From: Candidatus Zhuqueibacterota bacterium | GTDB lineage: Bacteria > Zhuqueibacterota > Zhuqueibacteria > Thermofontimicrobiales > Thiofontviventaceae | DNA: 45,194 nucleotides | Direction: 5' to 3' | Assembly (NCBI GenBank): GCA_016926625.1 | Contig: JAFGOE010000119.1 | Coordinates: forward strand, 1-45,194 | Shown here: positions 27,168-36,922 of the stretch, one piece after another | Layout: the number at the start of each line of letters is the position of its first letter | Position numbering within the stretch: the stretch's first letter is position 1 | Notes under the pieces: model-generated | The model's database searches: none | The model's input: the letters and a program-made list of their open reading frames with translations, nothing else | Told to the model about the DNA's origin: nothing | Translations under genes and position numbers: made by a program

Positions 27168-30100
27168 ATGAAGAAATTTGAAAAACACACAATGGATGGT
27201 AACATGGCTGCGGCGCATGTGGGGTATGCGTTCAGCGATGTGGCTGCAATTTATCCTATCACTCCTTCTTCCGGAATGGGCGAATATGCAGATTCCTGGG
27301 CAGCAAATAACCTTAAAAATATTTTCGGACAGACGGTCGATGTCATTGAGATGCAATCAGAAGCCGGCGCAGCCGGTGCGGTCCATGGCTCCCTTTCGGC
27401 CGGCGCGTTCACAACGACGTTCACGGCGTCGCAGGGATTATTACTCATGCTTCCCAACATGCACAAAATAGCCGGCGAGATGCTTCCGACCGTATTCCAC
27501 GTGTCTGCCCGCTCGCTCGCATGTCAATCCCTCTCCATTTTCGGCGATCATTCGGACGTCATGTCGGCGCGAAACACAGGATTCGCACTGATGGCGGCCA
27601 GCAGCCTGCAAGAGATCATGGATCTGAGCGTGGTATCGCATCTGGCGACACTCAAATCGCTGGTTCCGTTCCTTAATTTCTTCGACGGGTTCCGTAACTC
27701 TTCGGAGATCCAAAAGATCGAAGTCATCGATTACGATACTCTGGCAGAAATGATCGACCACAAATACGTCGAACAGTTCCGCAGTCGCGCCCTGAATCCG
27801 GAAAAACCGCGAGTTAAGGTCGGCGCCCAGAATCCTGAGGTCTACTTCCAGGGACGCGAGACGGTGAACAAATATTACGACGCCACGCCGGCTATCTTTC
27901 AGGAATATATGGATCTACTGGCCAAGGTGGTGGGACGGCAATATCATCTGTTTGATTATGTCGGCGCACCGGATGCCGAAAAAGTGATCATATCCATGAG
28001 CAGCAGCTGCGAGACCATTCACGAGACGATCAACTATTTGAATGAAAAAGAAGGCAAAAAATTAGGTCTTGTCAAAGTTCGTCTGTATCGTCCGTTCTCG
28101 GTTGAAAATTTCATCAAGACATTACCGAAAACTGTAAAAAAGATCGCAGTACTCGATCGAACTAAAGAACCTGGCTCCATCGGCGAACCTCTGTACCTCG
28201 ATGTGGTCTCGGCGTTGAAGGGCAAGGATATCGAAATAATAGGCGGACGCTACGGACTCTCATCCAAAGAGTTCACCCCTTCGATGGTGAAGGCCGTATA
28301 CGATCATTTAGATGGAAAAGCGTTCCATGGTTTCACCGTAGGTATCACCGATGATGTGACACACAAATCAATCGAAGTCAAAGAAAAGCTGAACACCGTT
28401 CCCGCAGGAACCATAAGCTGTAAATTCTGGGGTCTTGGTTCCGACGGTACGGTCGGAGCGAATAAGAATTCGATCAAGATCATCGGCGATAATACCGATA
28501 TGTACGCTCAGGGCTACTTCCAGTACGATTCCAAGAAATCGGGCGGTATCACCCGCAGCCATTTACGATTTGGTAAGAACCCGATTCAGTCGCTCTATCT
28601 GGTAGAGCATGCCGATTTTATCGCATGCCATAATCAGGCCTTTATCGGACGCTATGATATTTTAGAGGGAATTAAAGATAATGGCGTATTTTTGTTGAAC
28701 TCCAACTGGTCCAACGACGAGGTCTTTAGCAACCTAACAGAGGATATGCAAAAGACCATTATCGAGAAGAAGATCAAATTATATAACATCGACGCCCTGA
28801 AGATCGCAAACGAAGTCGGTTTAGGCGGCCGTATCAACACGGTGATGCAAACCGCGTTCTTCCTGATTTCGGGCGTATTGGAGCGAAAACAGGCCATCAA
28901 GATGATCAAGGAAGCCATCGAGAAATCGTATGGCAAGAAGGGTCATCAGGTGGTGGAGATGAACTGGAAGGCCGTGGATCATACTGACGAAGCGTTGGTA
29001 GAGATCAAGGTCCCATCTGCATTGCCGAAAGAACATCTGAAAGAGAAAAAATTGGTCCCGGATAATGCGGACGAGTTTACCAGGAACGTCATCGAAGTGA
29101 ACATGCGCGAGAAGGGCGACCTGATCCCGGTGTCGCAAATGCCGTTCGATGGGTATGTCCCATCGGGAACGACGCAACTCGAAAAACGCGGCGTGGCACC
29201 GGTTGTTCCACATTGGATCAAAGAGAATTGTATCCAGTGTAATCAGTGTTCATTTGTATGTCCCCACGCAGCTATTCGTGCAAAATTGATCGACCGCGAT
29301 CTTTTAAAAGACGCACCGAAGACGTTCAGTTCGTTAAAGGCATTGGCTCGTGACGGTGAAAAATACGATTACAAGGTGCAGATCTTCATCGAAGATTGTC
29401 AGAGCTGTTCCGTGTGTGTGAACGAATGTCCCAAGGGCGCTCTGGAGATGAGACCGATTGAAGATGAGCGAGAAGCGGGCGAAAACGAGAACCGGAAGTT
29501 CTTCTCATCGCTGCCTGAGGACGTGATGAGCGACGTGGTGAAACTGGCCTCGGTCAAGGGTAGTCAGTTCAAACAGCCGTTGCTCGAGTTCTCCGGTGCA
29601 TGTGCCGGATGCGGTGAAACCCCCTATGTGAAGCTGATTACGCAGTTGTACGGCGACCGTATGATCATCGCCAACGCGACCGGTTGTTCATCGATCTGGG
29701 GCGGTACGTTCCCGACCATTCCGTACACCAAGAACAAGGACGGACATGGACCGGCGTGGGCGAATTCGTTATTCGAGGACAATGCCGAATACGGGTTTGG
29801 CATGCGACTGGCGGTTGACGCGAACCGTCGCCAGTTGCTATACAATGTGGAGAAAGCATTGAATGATGGCGTCAATGGTCAACTACGAGATGCACTGACC
29901 AAGGCGAAGGGCTTGTGGAAAGAAACAACGGCAGAAGCCAAGGCCAACGCTGCCCTGATTCAGAAATTATTGCCCGATGCATTATCCGGTGCTAAAGGTG
30001 ATACCCAGAAACTGCTGCAGAAGATCAAAGAGCTGGAGAGCTACTTTATCGACAAGAGTGTCTGGGCGTTTGGCGGCGACGGTTGGGCTTACGATATCGG

Positions 30101-30698
30101 ATACGGCGGATTAGATCATGTATTAGCGATGAGACGCAATGTGAATGTGCTGGTCATGGACACCGAAGTATACTCCAACACCGGCGGTCAGGCATCGAAA
30201 TCGACTCCGTTAGGATCGGTGGCTAAATTTGCCGAATCGGGCAAGAAGACCACGAAGAAGGATCTGGGCATGATGCTGATGACCTACGGTTACGTTTACG
30301 TTGCTGCAGTCGCCATGGGTGCCAACAAGATGCAGTTAATCAAGGCGATCACCGAAGCCGAAGCCTACGATGGCCCGTCGATCATCATCGCCTATGCTCC
30401 GTGCATCAATCACGGCATCGACATGGGACAATCACAGATCGAAGAAAAGAAAGCAGTGGACACCGGTTACTGGCTGCTGTACCGCTACAATCCGATGCTG
30501 AAAGCAGAAGGAAAGAATCCACTCATCCTTGATTCAAAAGAACCGACGATAGATGTTACCGAATTCCTCAAGGGTGAGACGCGTTACAGCTCATTAAAGG
30601 TCACCTTCCCCGAAAAAGTGGAAGGCTACTGGAGCGATTTCGAAGATTTCGTCAAAGAACGCTATGAGACGTACAAGAAAATGGCGGAAGCGAAATAG
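27168..30698 (+). CDS. nifJ: pyruvate:ferredoxin (flavodoxin) oxidoreductase
   Basis: 1176 residues, single-chain PFOR. Domain order: pyrimidine-binding domain I with YPITPSSGMGEYAD; domain II; gamma domain III with CKFWGLGSDGTVGANKNSIK; a two-cluster ferredoxin domain with Cys688, 691, 694, 698 and Cys744, 747, 750, 754; and the TPP-binding domain with CAGCGETP (Cys812, 815), Cys840 and GDGWAYDIGYGG. It converts pyruvate and CoA to acetyl-CoA, CO2 and reduced ferredoxin. A start at 27168 with AAAAGG 7 bases upstream gives the family N-terminus. All cluster cysteines are present. It supplies the acetyl-CoA used by the ADP-forming synthetase upstream. Confidence 0.97.
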   Translation: MKKFEKHTMDGNMAAAHVGYAFSDVAAIYPITPSSGMGEYADSWAANNLKNIFGQTVDVIEMQSEAGAAGAVHGSLSAGAFTTTFTASQGLLLMLPNMHKIAGEMLPTVFHVSARSLACQSLSIFGDHSDVMSARNTGFALMAASSLQEIMDLSVVSHLATLKSLVPFLNFFDGFRNSSEIQKIEVIDYDTLAEMIDHKYVEQFRSRALNPEKPRVKVGAQNPEVYFQGRETVNKYYDATPAIFQEYMDLLAKVVGRQYHLFDYVGAPDAEKVIISMSSSCETIHETINYLNEKEGKKLGLVKVRLYRPFSVENFIKTLPKTVKKIAVLDRTKEPGSIGEPLYLDVVSALKGKDIEIIGGRYGLSSKEFTPSMVKAVYDHLDGKAFHGFTVGITDDVTHKSIEVKEKLNTVPAGTISCKFWGLGSDGTVGANKNSIKIIGDNTDMYAQGYFQYDSKKSGGITRSHLRFGKNPIQSLYLVEHADFIACHNQAFIGRYDILEGIKDNGVFLLNSNWSNDEVFSNLTEDMQKTIIEKKIKLYNIDALKIANEVGLGGRINTVMQTAFFLISGVLERKQAIKMIKEAIEKSYGKKGHQVVEMNWKAVDHTDEALVEIKVPSALPKEHLKEKKLVPDNADEFTRNVIEVNMREKGDLIPVSQMPFDGYVPSGTTQLEKRGVAPVVPHWIKENCIQCNQCSFVCPHAAIRAKLIDRDLLKDAPKTFSSLKALARDGEKYDYKVQIFIEDCQSCSVCVNECPKGALEMRPIEDEREAGENENRKFFSSLPEDVMSDVVKLASVKGSQFKQPLLEFSGACAGCGETPYVKLITQLYGDRMIIANATGCSSIWGGTFPTIPYTKNKDGHGPAWANSLFEDNAEYGFGMRLAVDANRRQLLYNVEKALNDGVNGQLRDALTKAKGLWKETTAEAKANAALIQKLLPDALSGAKGDTQKLLQKIKELESYFIDKSVWAFGGDGWAYDIGYGGLDHVLAMRRNVNVLVMDTEVYSNTGGQASKSTPLGSVAKFAESGKKTTKKDLGMMLMTYGYVYVAAVAMGANKMQLIKAITEAEAYDGPSIIIAYAPCINHGIDMGQSQIEEKKAVDTGYWLLYRYNPMLKAEGKNPLILDSKEPTIDVTEFLKGETRYSSLKVTFPEKVEGYWSDFEDFVKERYETYKKMAEAK

Positions 30699-30791
30699 GA
30701 ATCAGACACGGATTCATCATTTCTCTCATGACTGATTCTGTATCGCGTATTCTTTGAATTGCGATGTGAAACAAATAAAATGTCTTAATAA

Positions 30792-30825
30792 AAAGGGCAA
30801 CCCTCATGAGTTGCCCTTTCTTGTA
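30792..30825 (+). terminator. terminator after the PFOR gene
   Basis: Perfect 10-bp stem AAAGGGCAAC (30792-30801) and GTTGCCCTTT (30810-30819), followed by a short T-containing tail CTTGT. The A-run on the left could make it work in both directions. Confidence 0.8.
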
Positions 30826-31308
30826 TAGATATTTAAATGATTTCCCCCACCAATCCGCTCGATAGCAGTCGTTTAATCGACTGTAAACAAAAAAACATTG
30901 TATTATTGATGGTATTATTTCTAAAACATATTATAAAATCAATGATGTTAAATTCCAAGAAAATTATCTCAAATAAAAATTTTTGGAATATTTGTAAAAA
31001 ATAATAAAACACAGTTGCTACATCGGCCGCAAGGTTGTTCAGTAGCAACAGCCAAAAAGTAAGCTTACGTAATTTGATAGCGACTAATTAAACAACTATT
31101 CGCCTTTTGGTTGTCCTTATTACTCATAATAATCTACAATGTGCTTATCACCTGCGAAATGAATCGTTCTCCCTTCTATATTCTCCTATCTCCAGACCAC
31201 ATGTAAAAAACAATCATAACATAATTTGAAATAACTACATCACACATTTGTGAGAACCAATATCAAAATACAATATATAACTTACAACAAACAAATCATA
31301 TTTTTTAC
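30826..31308 (+). other. AT-rich intergenic region before the two-component operon
   Basis: No supported gene. It holds an 8-bp inverted repeat, GTTGCTAC (31014-31021) and GTAGCAAC (31042-31049), and a 10-bp palindrome GTAAGCTTAC (31059-31068). The only open frame (minus strand, 30833-31048) is Phe/Ile-rich translation of AT-rich DNA without a ribosome-binding site. It may mark the left border of an acquired segment. Confidence 0.5.
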
Positions 31309-31336
31309 TTGACATTTTCGAATATTTTTTTATAAT
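31309..31336 (+). promoter_or_regulatory. consensus promoter of the kinase/receiver/TIR operon
   Basis: TTGACA (31309-31314), a 16-base spacer and TATAAT (31331-31336): both hexamers match the sigma70 consensus exactly. The predicted transcription start is near 31343, giving a leader of about 290 bases before the kinase start. Background AT-richness slightly lowers the significance of the -10 match. Confidence 0.7.
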
Positions 31337-31443
31337 TACTTTATTACTTTCCTGTAACAATATATGTAAGAGTCATAAACTCTATTCTGTACATCATTTC
31401 TCTGCTTAATATCGTTCCAAGTGTAATAATAGGAGGAAATATT

Positions 31444-31509
31444 TTGCGTATTTCATCCGCATTCATTGTAACTGTCTCCGACGAGAACCTACCTCTCCCG
31501 TATCGTTAA
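31444..31509 (+). CDS. putative 21-residue leader peptide ORF
   Basis: An ideal Shine-Dalgarno AGGAGG (31431-31436) sits 7 bases before TTG at 31444, which opens a frame of 21 codons and then TAA. The peptide begins MRISSAFIVTV and ends LPLPYR. It lies between the promoter and the kinase gene. No run of one amino acid suggests classical attenuation. It could be a translated leader, a small protein, or the relic of a gene; the ribosome-binding site is the main evidence. Confidence 0.4.
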   Translation: MRISSAFIVTVSDENLPLPYR

Positions 31510-31608
31510 CAAACTCATTCTCGGTTCTATCATGCCACCGGTACGTTTTTAACACTTCCTTCGCACAATACATATTAGTGTGAATCATCGATAATAAACA
31601 TAAGATGA

Positions 31609-31642
31609 ACAATATTACACAGGTTATAGTATGCAATATTGT
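31609..31642 (+). promoter_or_regulatory. possible hairpin around the kinase start codon
   Basis: ACAATATT (31609-31616) pairs perfectly with AATATTGT (31635-31642). The 18-base loop contains the only AGG ribosome-binding-like motif and the ATG at 31631. The stem is AT-rich and thus weak, so control of translation is only a possibility. Confidence 0.3.
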
Positions 31643-34600
31643 AATAATACATTTCTTCTGGTATTCAGGAATGTTAAAAAATTATCCCACATTGGCTCAA
31701 TACTCGGCCAAAAATATACCGAAGAAAAGTCAAATCAAATAATACACGATGATGATATTAATCATGCCATTATTACAATCGATGAATATAAACATAGCGG
31801 TAAAAAGATTGATATGATCTTGATCGATTTATCGTTTCCTGCTAAATCTATCATCAAGCTTGTCTCAAAAATTGATCAAGGCAAGTGTTTATTTATAACA
31901 AGCAATGGTCATATTAATTCAGAATTAATCAAGTACCTTTCACAACCTAACCCTATCATTGCCGATGCAAAGGAAGAAGCGACCCTCTTTCCGCTTATCG
32001 ATCAAATCATCTCGAATAATTACGCCGAAAAAAAACTCCGATTAATACAAGAGATAGACTCGATATTCAATCCTGAAATACCCTCAAAGGAGATGACGGA
32101 TCAGATCGTTAAAATAATTTTTAATGAACTAAATTACAACATATGCTCTATCATCACCATCGATTATGATACAGACGATTTAATCGTCAGATCGCTTCAC
32201 GGATTCGGAGAATATGAAGACGAATATCAGAACAATTTTAAAATAAATCTAAAAGACAGATCACTCTCGACCGACTGCATAAAGCAAAAGAGACAAATCG
32301 ATTATATCGATATTTTCGATGAAAAGTGCAATTATCGCTACAAAGAACTTGCAAGAAAAATCGGGCTTAAATCCGCACTGGTTACTCCCATTTTTGACCA
32401 TAGAGAAAGAAAGAGAGTATTAGGTACGCTGAATCTCTACACCACGTTCCCGCATAAATTTCAGGATGCTGAAAAAGAATTGATCAGGGTAATAGCCGGT
32501 CAGACCGCACTCGCTTTGACATCGAGATTCGCATTTCGCGATGAGGAAATTGAGAAGGAGAATCAGCTTAAATTATTGGATGATATCGCTCAGAGTATCA
32601 ACGAGAGTGTAGGCGACCCAAACCTTGTATTCAAGAAAATAGTCGACGGGGGACGCAAATTAATTGATGCTCAATATGGATGCATCAAAATCTGGGATGG
32701 CAAATTTATCGACAGGAAATATCCTATTAATTGTGTAAATGTCGAATATAAACGAGAGAAGAAACGTAAAACAGATATTACCAGCCATGTCATTGATAGT
32801 AAAGAGTCTATAATTATACCAGATATAAACAAATGCAAGTTCAGAGACACGGGGATAACCTATAAAAATGTAAGATCACGGATCTCAGTTCCCTTGTTAT
32901 CTAAAGAAGAAGTAATTGGCATTTTGACAGTGGGGCATAAAAAAATAAATTATTTTACCCAGGATCATTTATCGCTGGTAGAGACACTGGCGAAACATGC
33001 AGTCATTGCGATCGAAAAGACTCAAGAATACAACATAGTTAATCGTCGTCTTCGTGCACGAACTGTGATCGATAACCTTATCGATGAAGTAAGCAAGGTT
33101 GAAGCCATTCGAGATGATAGGACCAGAAGTAAATTTCAGGAAAAGCTTTTGACCGATAAGCTTAAAAAAATTATCGCCAATACATGTAAGATCTATGATG
33201 CGAAAGCAGGTTTCGTGTGCCTGACGACGTTCACCAGTAAGTACATTAATTATAATCCCAAATGGCAGTACGGTCTCGATAATATTACATTACCCCCGTT
33301 AAAGATCGCGGAACTCAAAGATGGAAAGCTCGATTTTGGTGATGATAAAAAAAGCATAGTCGGTAAAGTGGTTTCTGAAGGAGAAGAGTATAATTGTCCT
33401 GATATCGAAAATGACGACTATTATTTAGCCTACAATCAAGATCAGGACACTAAATCAGAAATCGTCATACCACTGAATTTTCAAAATCAAGTGATCGGTG
33501 CCCTGGTACTCGATTCAGATAAAGAAAGCGCGTTTTCTGGCGATGATGTAAAGGACTTGAAATCGATCGCCACACAACTGGCGATATTTCTTAAGCGCTA
33601 TCACTATCTTAACCGCTTGATGGATCTGACACGTCCGTTTAAAAACATCGACAATCTTGACCAGTTATATAATGAAATAATTGATCGTACAAATGAAGAA
33701 ATCGAAACGAACTGCTGTTCAATCAGATTATTAGATAGGGACACGCTTAAAATAGTCCATGCGGCTGGTTTCAAGCTCGATTCTGAATTGCCCATCAAAA
33801 TCGGTGAGGGAATTTGCGGTCGAGCCGCTGAAGAACAAGAAGTAATAATCGAAGAAAATATCCAGAGTCCGGATAGCGATTTTAATTATAAAGATTTTGC
33901 CGAAGCAAATGATCTTTATGGCATGATGTCAGCGGCCATTCTTTCGACCGAGAGTAAGAAGGAGAAGAGACTGCTCGGTGTTCTTAATGTATATACGAAC
34001 CGCATCGTTCGTTTCACTTCTCTCGACACACAGATCATGCACCTCATCGCCAATAAAGCGGGAGAGGCTATCAAAAAAGCGAAACTCATTCAGCAGTTGG
34101 AATCTATATCCAAAATCGATAAACATCTGACTCAGACTTCCGAGCACAATGTGCTGCAAGACATCGCCAATATCGCCAAAGAATTGATGGAAGCCGATCT
34201 GGTATTATTATACCAGTATAAATATAATAAAAAAGATAATTTCGGTTTTGCCGATGAAGTCATCTGCTCCGGTAATTTTATATTTAAAGGTCATAAAACG
34301 GAAGGCCATTTCACCAAGGATAGCTTTGTAATTAAATTAGTTCAACAACGCGAAAATGAATTCTTTATTGAGTCATTTAAATCAGATAAATTAATAAAAG
34401 AGCTATACCGGGCCAGGCATAATCCCGACGTCCCTCAAAAATTCTATGAACGAGAATTGCTTAATTCAGGAATTATTTTAAAACTGACTCATCGCAACGA
34501 ACTCGTCGGCGTCCTGTTTATTAATTATCGTTATGATAAATTATTTTCAAATGAAGATAAGACCATCGCCCGAACTTTTGCGAACAAGATATCTATCGCG

Positions 34601-36898
34601 ATTAACAACATCAGAAATTATGAGGCTGTCAACAGGCTCCACGGAATTGGAAACGCCATTGTCAGTGAATCATCGATTAATAGTGTATTAAATTCTATCA
34701 CCTTCAATACATTCATCACCATGGATGCGGATCTGGTGATACTTTATCGCTATAATGAATCAACCAGGGAAGTGGCTCATCCACCTTTTGTCCATGGTGA
34801 TTTAAGATTTCCTGATGTGATGCATCGACCATTCCATAAAAACGATGTACAATTTAAAGTCATCGAAGCAAGAAGAGATATATTTGCGTCTGATGTAAAA
34901 CATGAGAGGCGTTTTAGTCACGAAGAGATTAAAAATAAAAAAATCAAAGAAGATGAGTTAAAATTTGCTGATCGTGAGGGGATAAAATCCTGCGCGGCAT
35001 TATTATTAAAAGTAAAAAACGAAATCGTCGGCATGATGTTCATTAACTACCGTAGACGTCAGAAATTCGATGCCGATCAAAAACGGATCATGAAGATATT
35101 GGCTAACCAGGCGGCTTTGGCTATTCGAAATGCCAATCTGCTGGATGAGAAAATGCAGACAATCGATCATATCCATACTGGCTTAAACGCAATCCAGGCG
35201 ACAGGCAATACCATCGTGGAACAATTTAATAAAGAAAAACTGGAACGGGAAGATATTCTGCAACCTCTCCTGGATAAGGCATTGGAACTGATATATTCAG
35301 ATAAAGGATACATCGGTATCGTCAATGAAGAGAAAATGAACACGAAGATTCTGGTGACATCCCCAAATTATGCAAGCCTTCTCAATAAAGAAATAAACCT
35401 CTATTATCCAAAGCAGAGATGGCTAAAGACTCGTGAACGTTATAAATTGATAGATAACGTACGAGATCTTTCAAATGAATTAATAAACAAAGACTATCCG
35501 GAATATAACTTTCTGGCAGAAAAAGAAGTTAAATCCGCTTTGTTGGTTCCTATTTATTCGAATCATACGGTGATGGGTAAAATCGTTATCGAGAGCATAA
35601 AAGAAAACGCTTTCACTTTAGAAGATTCTATCGTCATCATATCACTGGCAAATCAGGCTTCCCTGGCACTGCAGAACTTTCAATTAGTAAACTTATTGCG
35701 AGAATTGCGGGAAGTTGATTCCTCTATTTTAAAGAAGACACTTTCTCTCAACGATACGTTCGGTATTATCCTACGAGCGGCCTTAAATTTGACGGCTAAG
35801 CGATTTGGTTATATTTCAATAAGACAAAATGGGAATTACCTTAAAATTGTCAAGGCAATTCCGGATACCAATGAAAATGAAGTCATGCCTACGAACCAAA
35901 AAACGAAATACGTTTTCGATACGAAGAAAATCGAAATTCATCATTACACCGCTCCGGGTAAAAAATTGATATCAGATAGAACATATTTCATCCGTTCCGA
36001 AATATTGATTCCATTTATACTGGATAAAAAACCGATAGGCATCTTAACTCTTCAATCAGAAGAAAAAAATGATTTCATTCATGAGGATTTAAAATTATTA
36101 GAGATGTTAGCCGGCCAGGCAGCCGTAGCCATCTCGAATGCGCAACTGTTTCAACAAAATGAAGAAGCAAGAAAGAAATTAGAGAAGAGTATCGACAGCG
36201 AAATTTTGGTAGGTATTACCAAGATGCAGCGTACCTTCGAGCATCGAATCAGCAATTCAGTCGGATTCATACGAGTCAAGGCGATGGATCTGCTTGCCAA
36301 AAAAGGAGTATACGACCAAAAAACAAGGGATGCTCTGGAAAGTATACTGAGAAATGCCAGGAAAGCGTTAGATTATCCGGATGAAGTGACATCCAAGAAC
36401 AATCTTAGCTACTACTCAAATCAGGAGAGCATCGACTTTAAGAGAATCGAAGCGGATATAAAAAATAGTGACGAATATAAAAAATCGAAAAACATCCGAT
36501 TTATCATTCGTGATTTGGATAAATTGCCTACGATAAAAGCAAATTATAAGCTCCTATATGAGGGGATCTTCCAGGAACTGATTACAAACGCTATTAAAGC
36601 GATGCCGGACGGGGGGCAGATTACTATCAAAGGTAGAGAATTAAGGCATGAAATCAGGATAACTGTATCGGATACAGGGTGTGGCATTCCTGGTGAATTA
36701 AAAGAAGAAATTTTTAAGGATGGTTTCACCTACTGGCGTGGTATCGAAAGCAGTGGCAAGGGATTGTATTATATGAAATCCATCCTCGAATTTTTCGGAG
36801 GGTATGTGGAAGTAAAGAGCAGAAAAGTGCATGGTACCACCTTCCTCATCTTCCTTCCAAAAGAGAATAAATTAGACACCGATGAATCGGAAGAATAA
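31631..36898 (+). CDS. cytoplasmic multi-GAF sensor histidine kinase (Detocs DtcA-like position)
   Basis: 1755 residues with no membrane helix. Residues about 5-125 look like a degenerate receiver (Asp66 in MILIDLSF but no N-terminal acidic pair). Then come eight GAF domains at about 145-300, 315-470, 480-657, 662-820, 825-997, 1002-1172, 1180-1352 and 1358-1502; each ends with a VxGxLxxxxxxxxxF-type core (e.g. GTLNLYTTFPHKF, GVLFINYRYDKLF) and an ANQAALAI-like helix. The dimerisation helix carries the predicted phospho-accepting His1538 in FEHRISNSVG. The ATPase domain has N-box ELITNAIKAM (Asn1653), G1 DTGCGIP (Asp1681) and G2 GKGLYYM. GAF domains usually bind small ligands. The start is the first ATG after an in-frame stop at 31601. 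It is first of three tightly spaced genes; its partners should be the two receiver proteins. Confidence 0.88.
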   Translation: MQYCNNTFLLVFRNVKKLSHIGSILGQKYTEEKSNQIIHDDDINHAIITIDEYKHSGKKIDMILIDLSFPAKSIIKLVSKIDQGKCLFITSNGHINSELIKYLSQPNPIIADAKEEATLFPLIDQIISNNYAEKKLRLIQEIDSIFNPEIPSKEMTDQIVKIIFNELNYNICSIITIDYDTDDLIVRSLHGFGEYEDEYQNNFKINLKDRSLSTDCIKQKRQIDYIDIFDEKCNYRYKELARKIGLKSALVTPIFDHRERKRVLGTLNLYTTFPHKFQDAEKELIRVIAGQTALALTSRFAFRDEEIEKENQLKLLDDIAQSINESVGDPNLVFKKIVDGGRKLIDAQYGCIKIWDGKFIDRKYPINCVNVEYKREKKRKTDITSHVIDSKESIIIPDINKCKFRDTGITYKNVRSRISVPLLSKEEVIGILTVGHKKINYFTQDHLSLVETLAKHAVIAIEKTQEYNIVNRRLRARTVIDNLIDEVSKVEAIRDDRTRSKFQEKLLTDKLKKIIANTCKIYDAKAGFVCLTTFTSKYINYNPKWQYGLDNITLPPLKIAELKDGKLDFGDDKKSIVGKVVSEGEEYNCPDIENDDYYLAYNQDQDTKSEIVIPLNFQNQVIGALVLDSDKESAFSGDDVKDLKSIATQLAIFLKRYHYLNRLMDLTRPFKNIDNLDQLYNEIIDRTNEEIETNCCSIRLLDRDTLKIVHAAGFKLDSELPIKIGEGICGRAAEEQEVIIEENIQSPDSDFNYKDFAEANDLYGMMSAAILSTESKKEKRLLGVLNVYTNRIVRFTSLDTQIMHLIANKAGEAIKKAKLIQQLESISKIDKHLTQTSEHNVLQDIANIAKELMEADLVLLYQYKYNKKDNFGFADEVICSGNFIFKGHKTEGHFTKDSFVIKLVQQRENEFFIESFKSDKLIKELYRARHNPDVPQKFYERELLNSGIILKLTHRNELVGVLFINYRYDKLFSNEDKTIARTFANKISIAINNIRNYEAVNRLHGIGNAIVSESSINSVLNSITFNTFITMDADLVILYRYNESTREVAHPPFVHGDLRFPDVMHRPFHKNDVQFKVIEARRDIFASDVKHERRFSHEEIKNKKIKEDELKFADREGIKSCAALLLKVKNEIVGMMFINYRRRQKFDADQKRIMKILANQAALAIRNANLLDEKMQTIDHIHTGLNAIQATGNTIVEQFNKEKLEREDILQPLLDKALELIYSDKGYIGIVNEEKMNTKILVTSPNYASLLNKEINLYYPKQRWLKTRERYKLIDNVRDLSNELINKDYPEYNFLAEKEVKSALLVPIYSNHTVMGKIVIESIKENAFTLEDSIVIISLANQASLALQNFQLVNLLRELREVDSSILKKTLSLNDTFGIILRAALNLTAKRFGYISIRQNGNYLKIVKAIPDTNENEVMPTNQKTKYVFDTKKIEIHHYTAPGKKLISDRTYFIRSEILIPFILDKKPIGILTLQSEEKNDFIHEDLKLLEMLAGQAAVAISNAQLFQQNEEARKKLEKSIDSEILVGITKMQRTFEHRISNSVGFIRVKAMDLLAKKGVYDQKTRDALESILRNARKALDYPDEVTSKNNLSYYSNQESIDFKRIEADIKNSDEYKKSKNIRFIIRDLDKLPTIKANYKLLYEGIFQELITNAIKAMPDGGQITIKGRELRHEIRITVSDTGCGIPGELKEEIFKDGFTYWRGIESSGKGLYYMKSILEFFGGYVEVKSRKVHGTTFLIFLPKENKLDTDESEE

Positions 36899-36922
36899 TC
36901 TTAAATCAAATGGGAGAGCTCT

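Noticed and set aside
30833-31048. 71-codon minus-strand frame after the PFOR gene
   Set aside because: Composition (Phe, Ile, Asn) is that of translated AT-rich DNA; it runs to within a few bases of the PFOR terminator and has no start signal.
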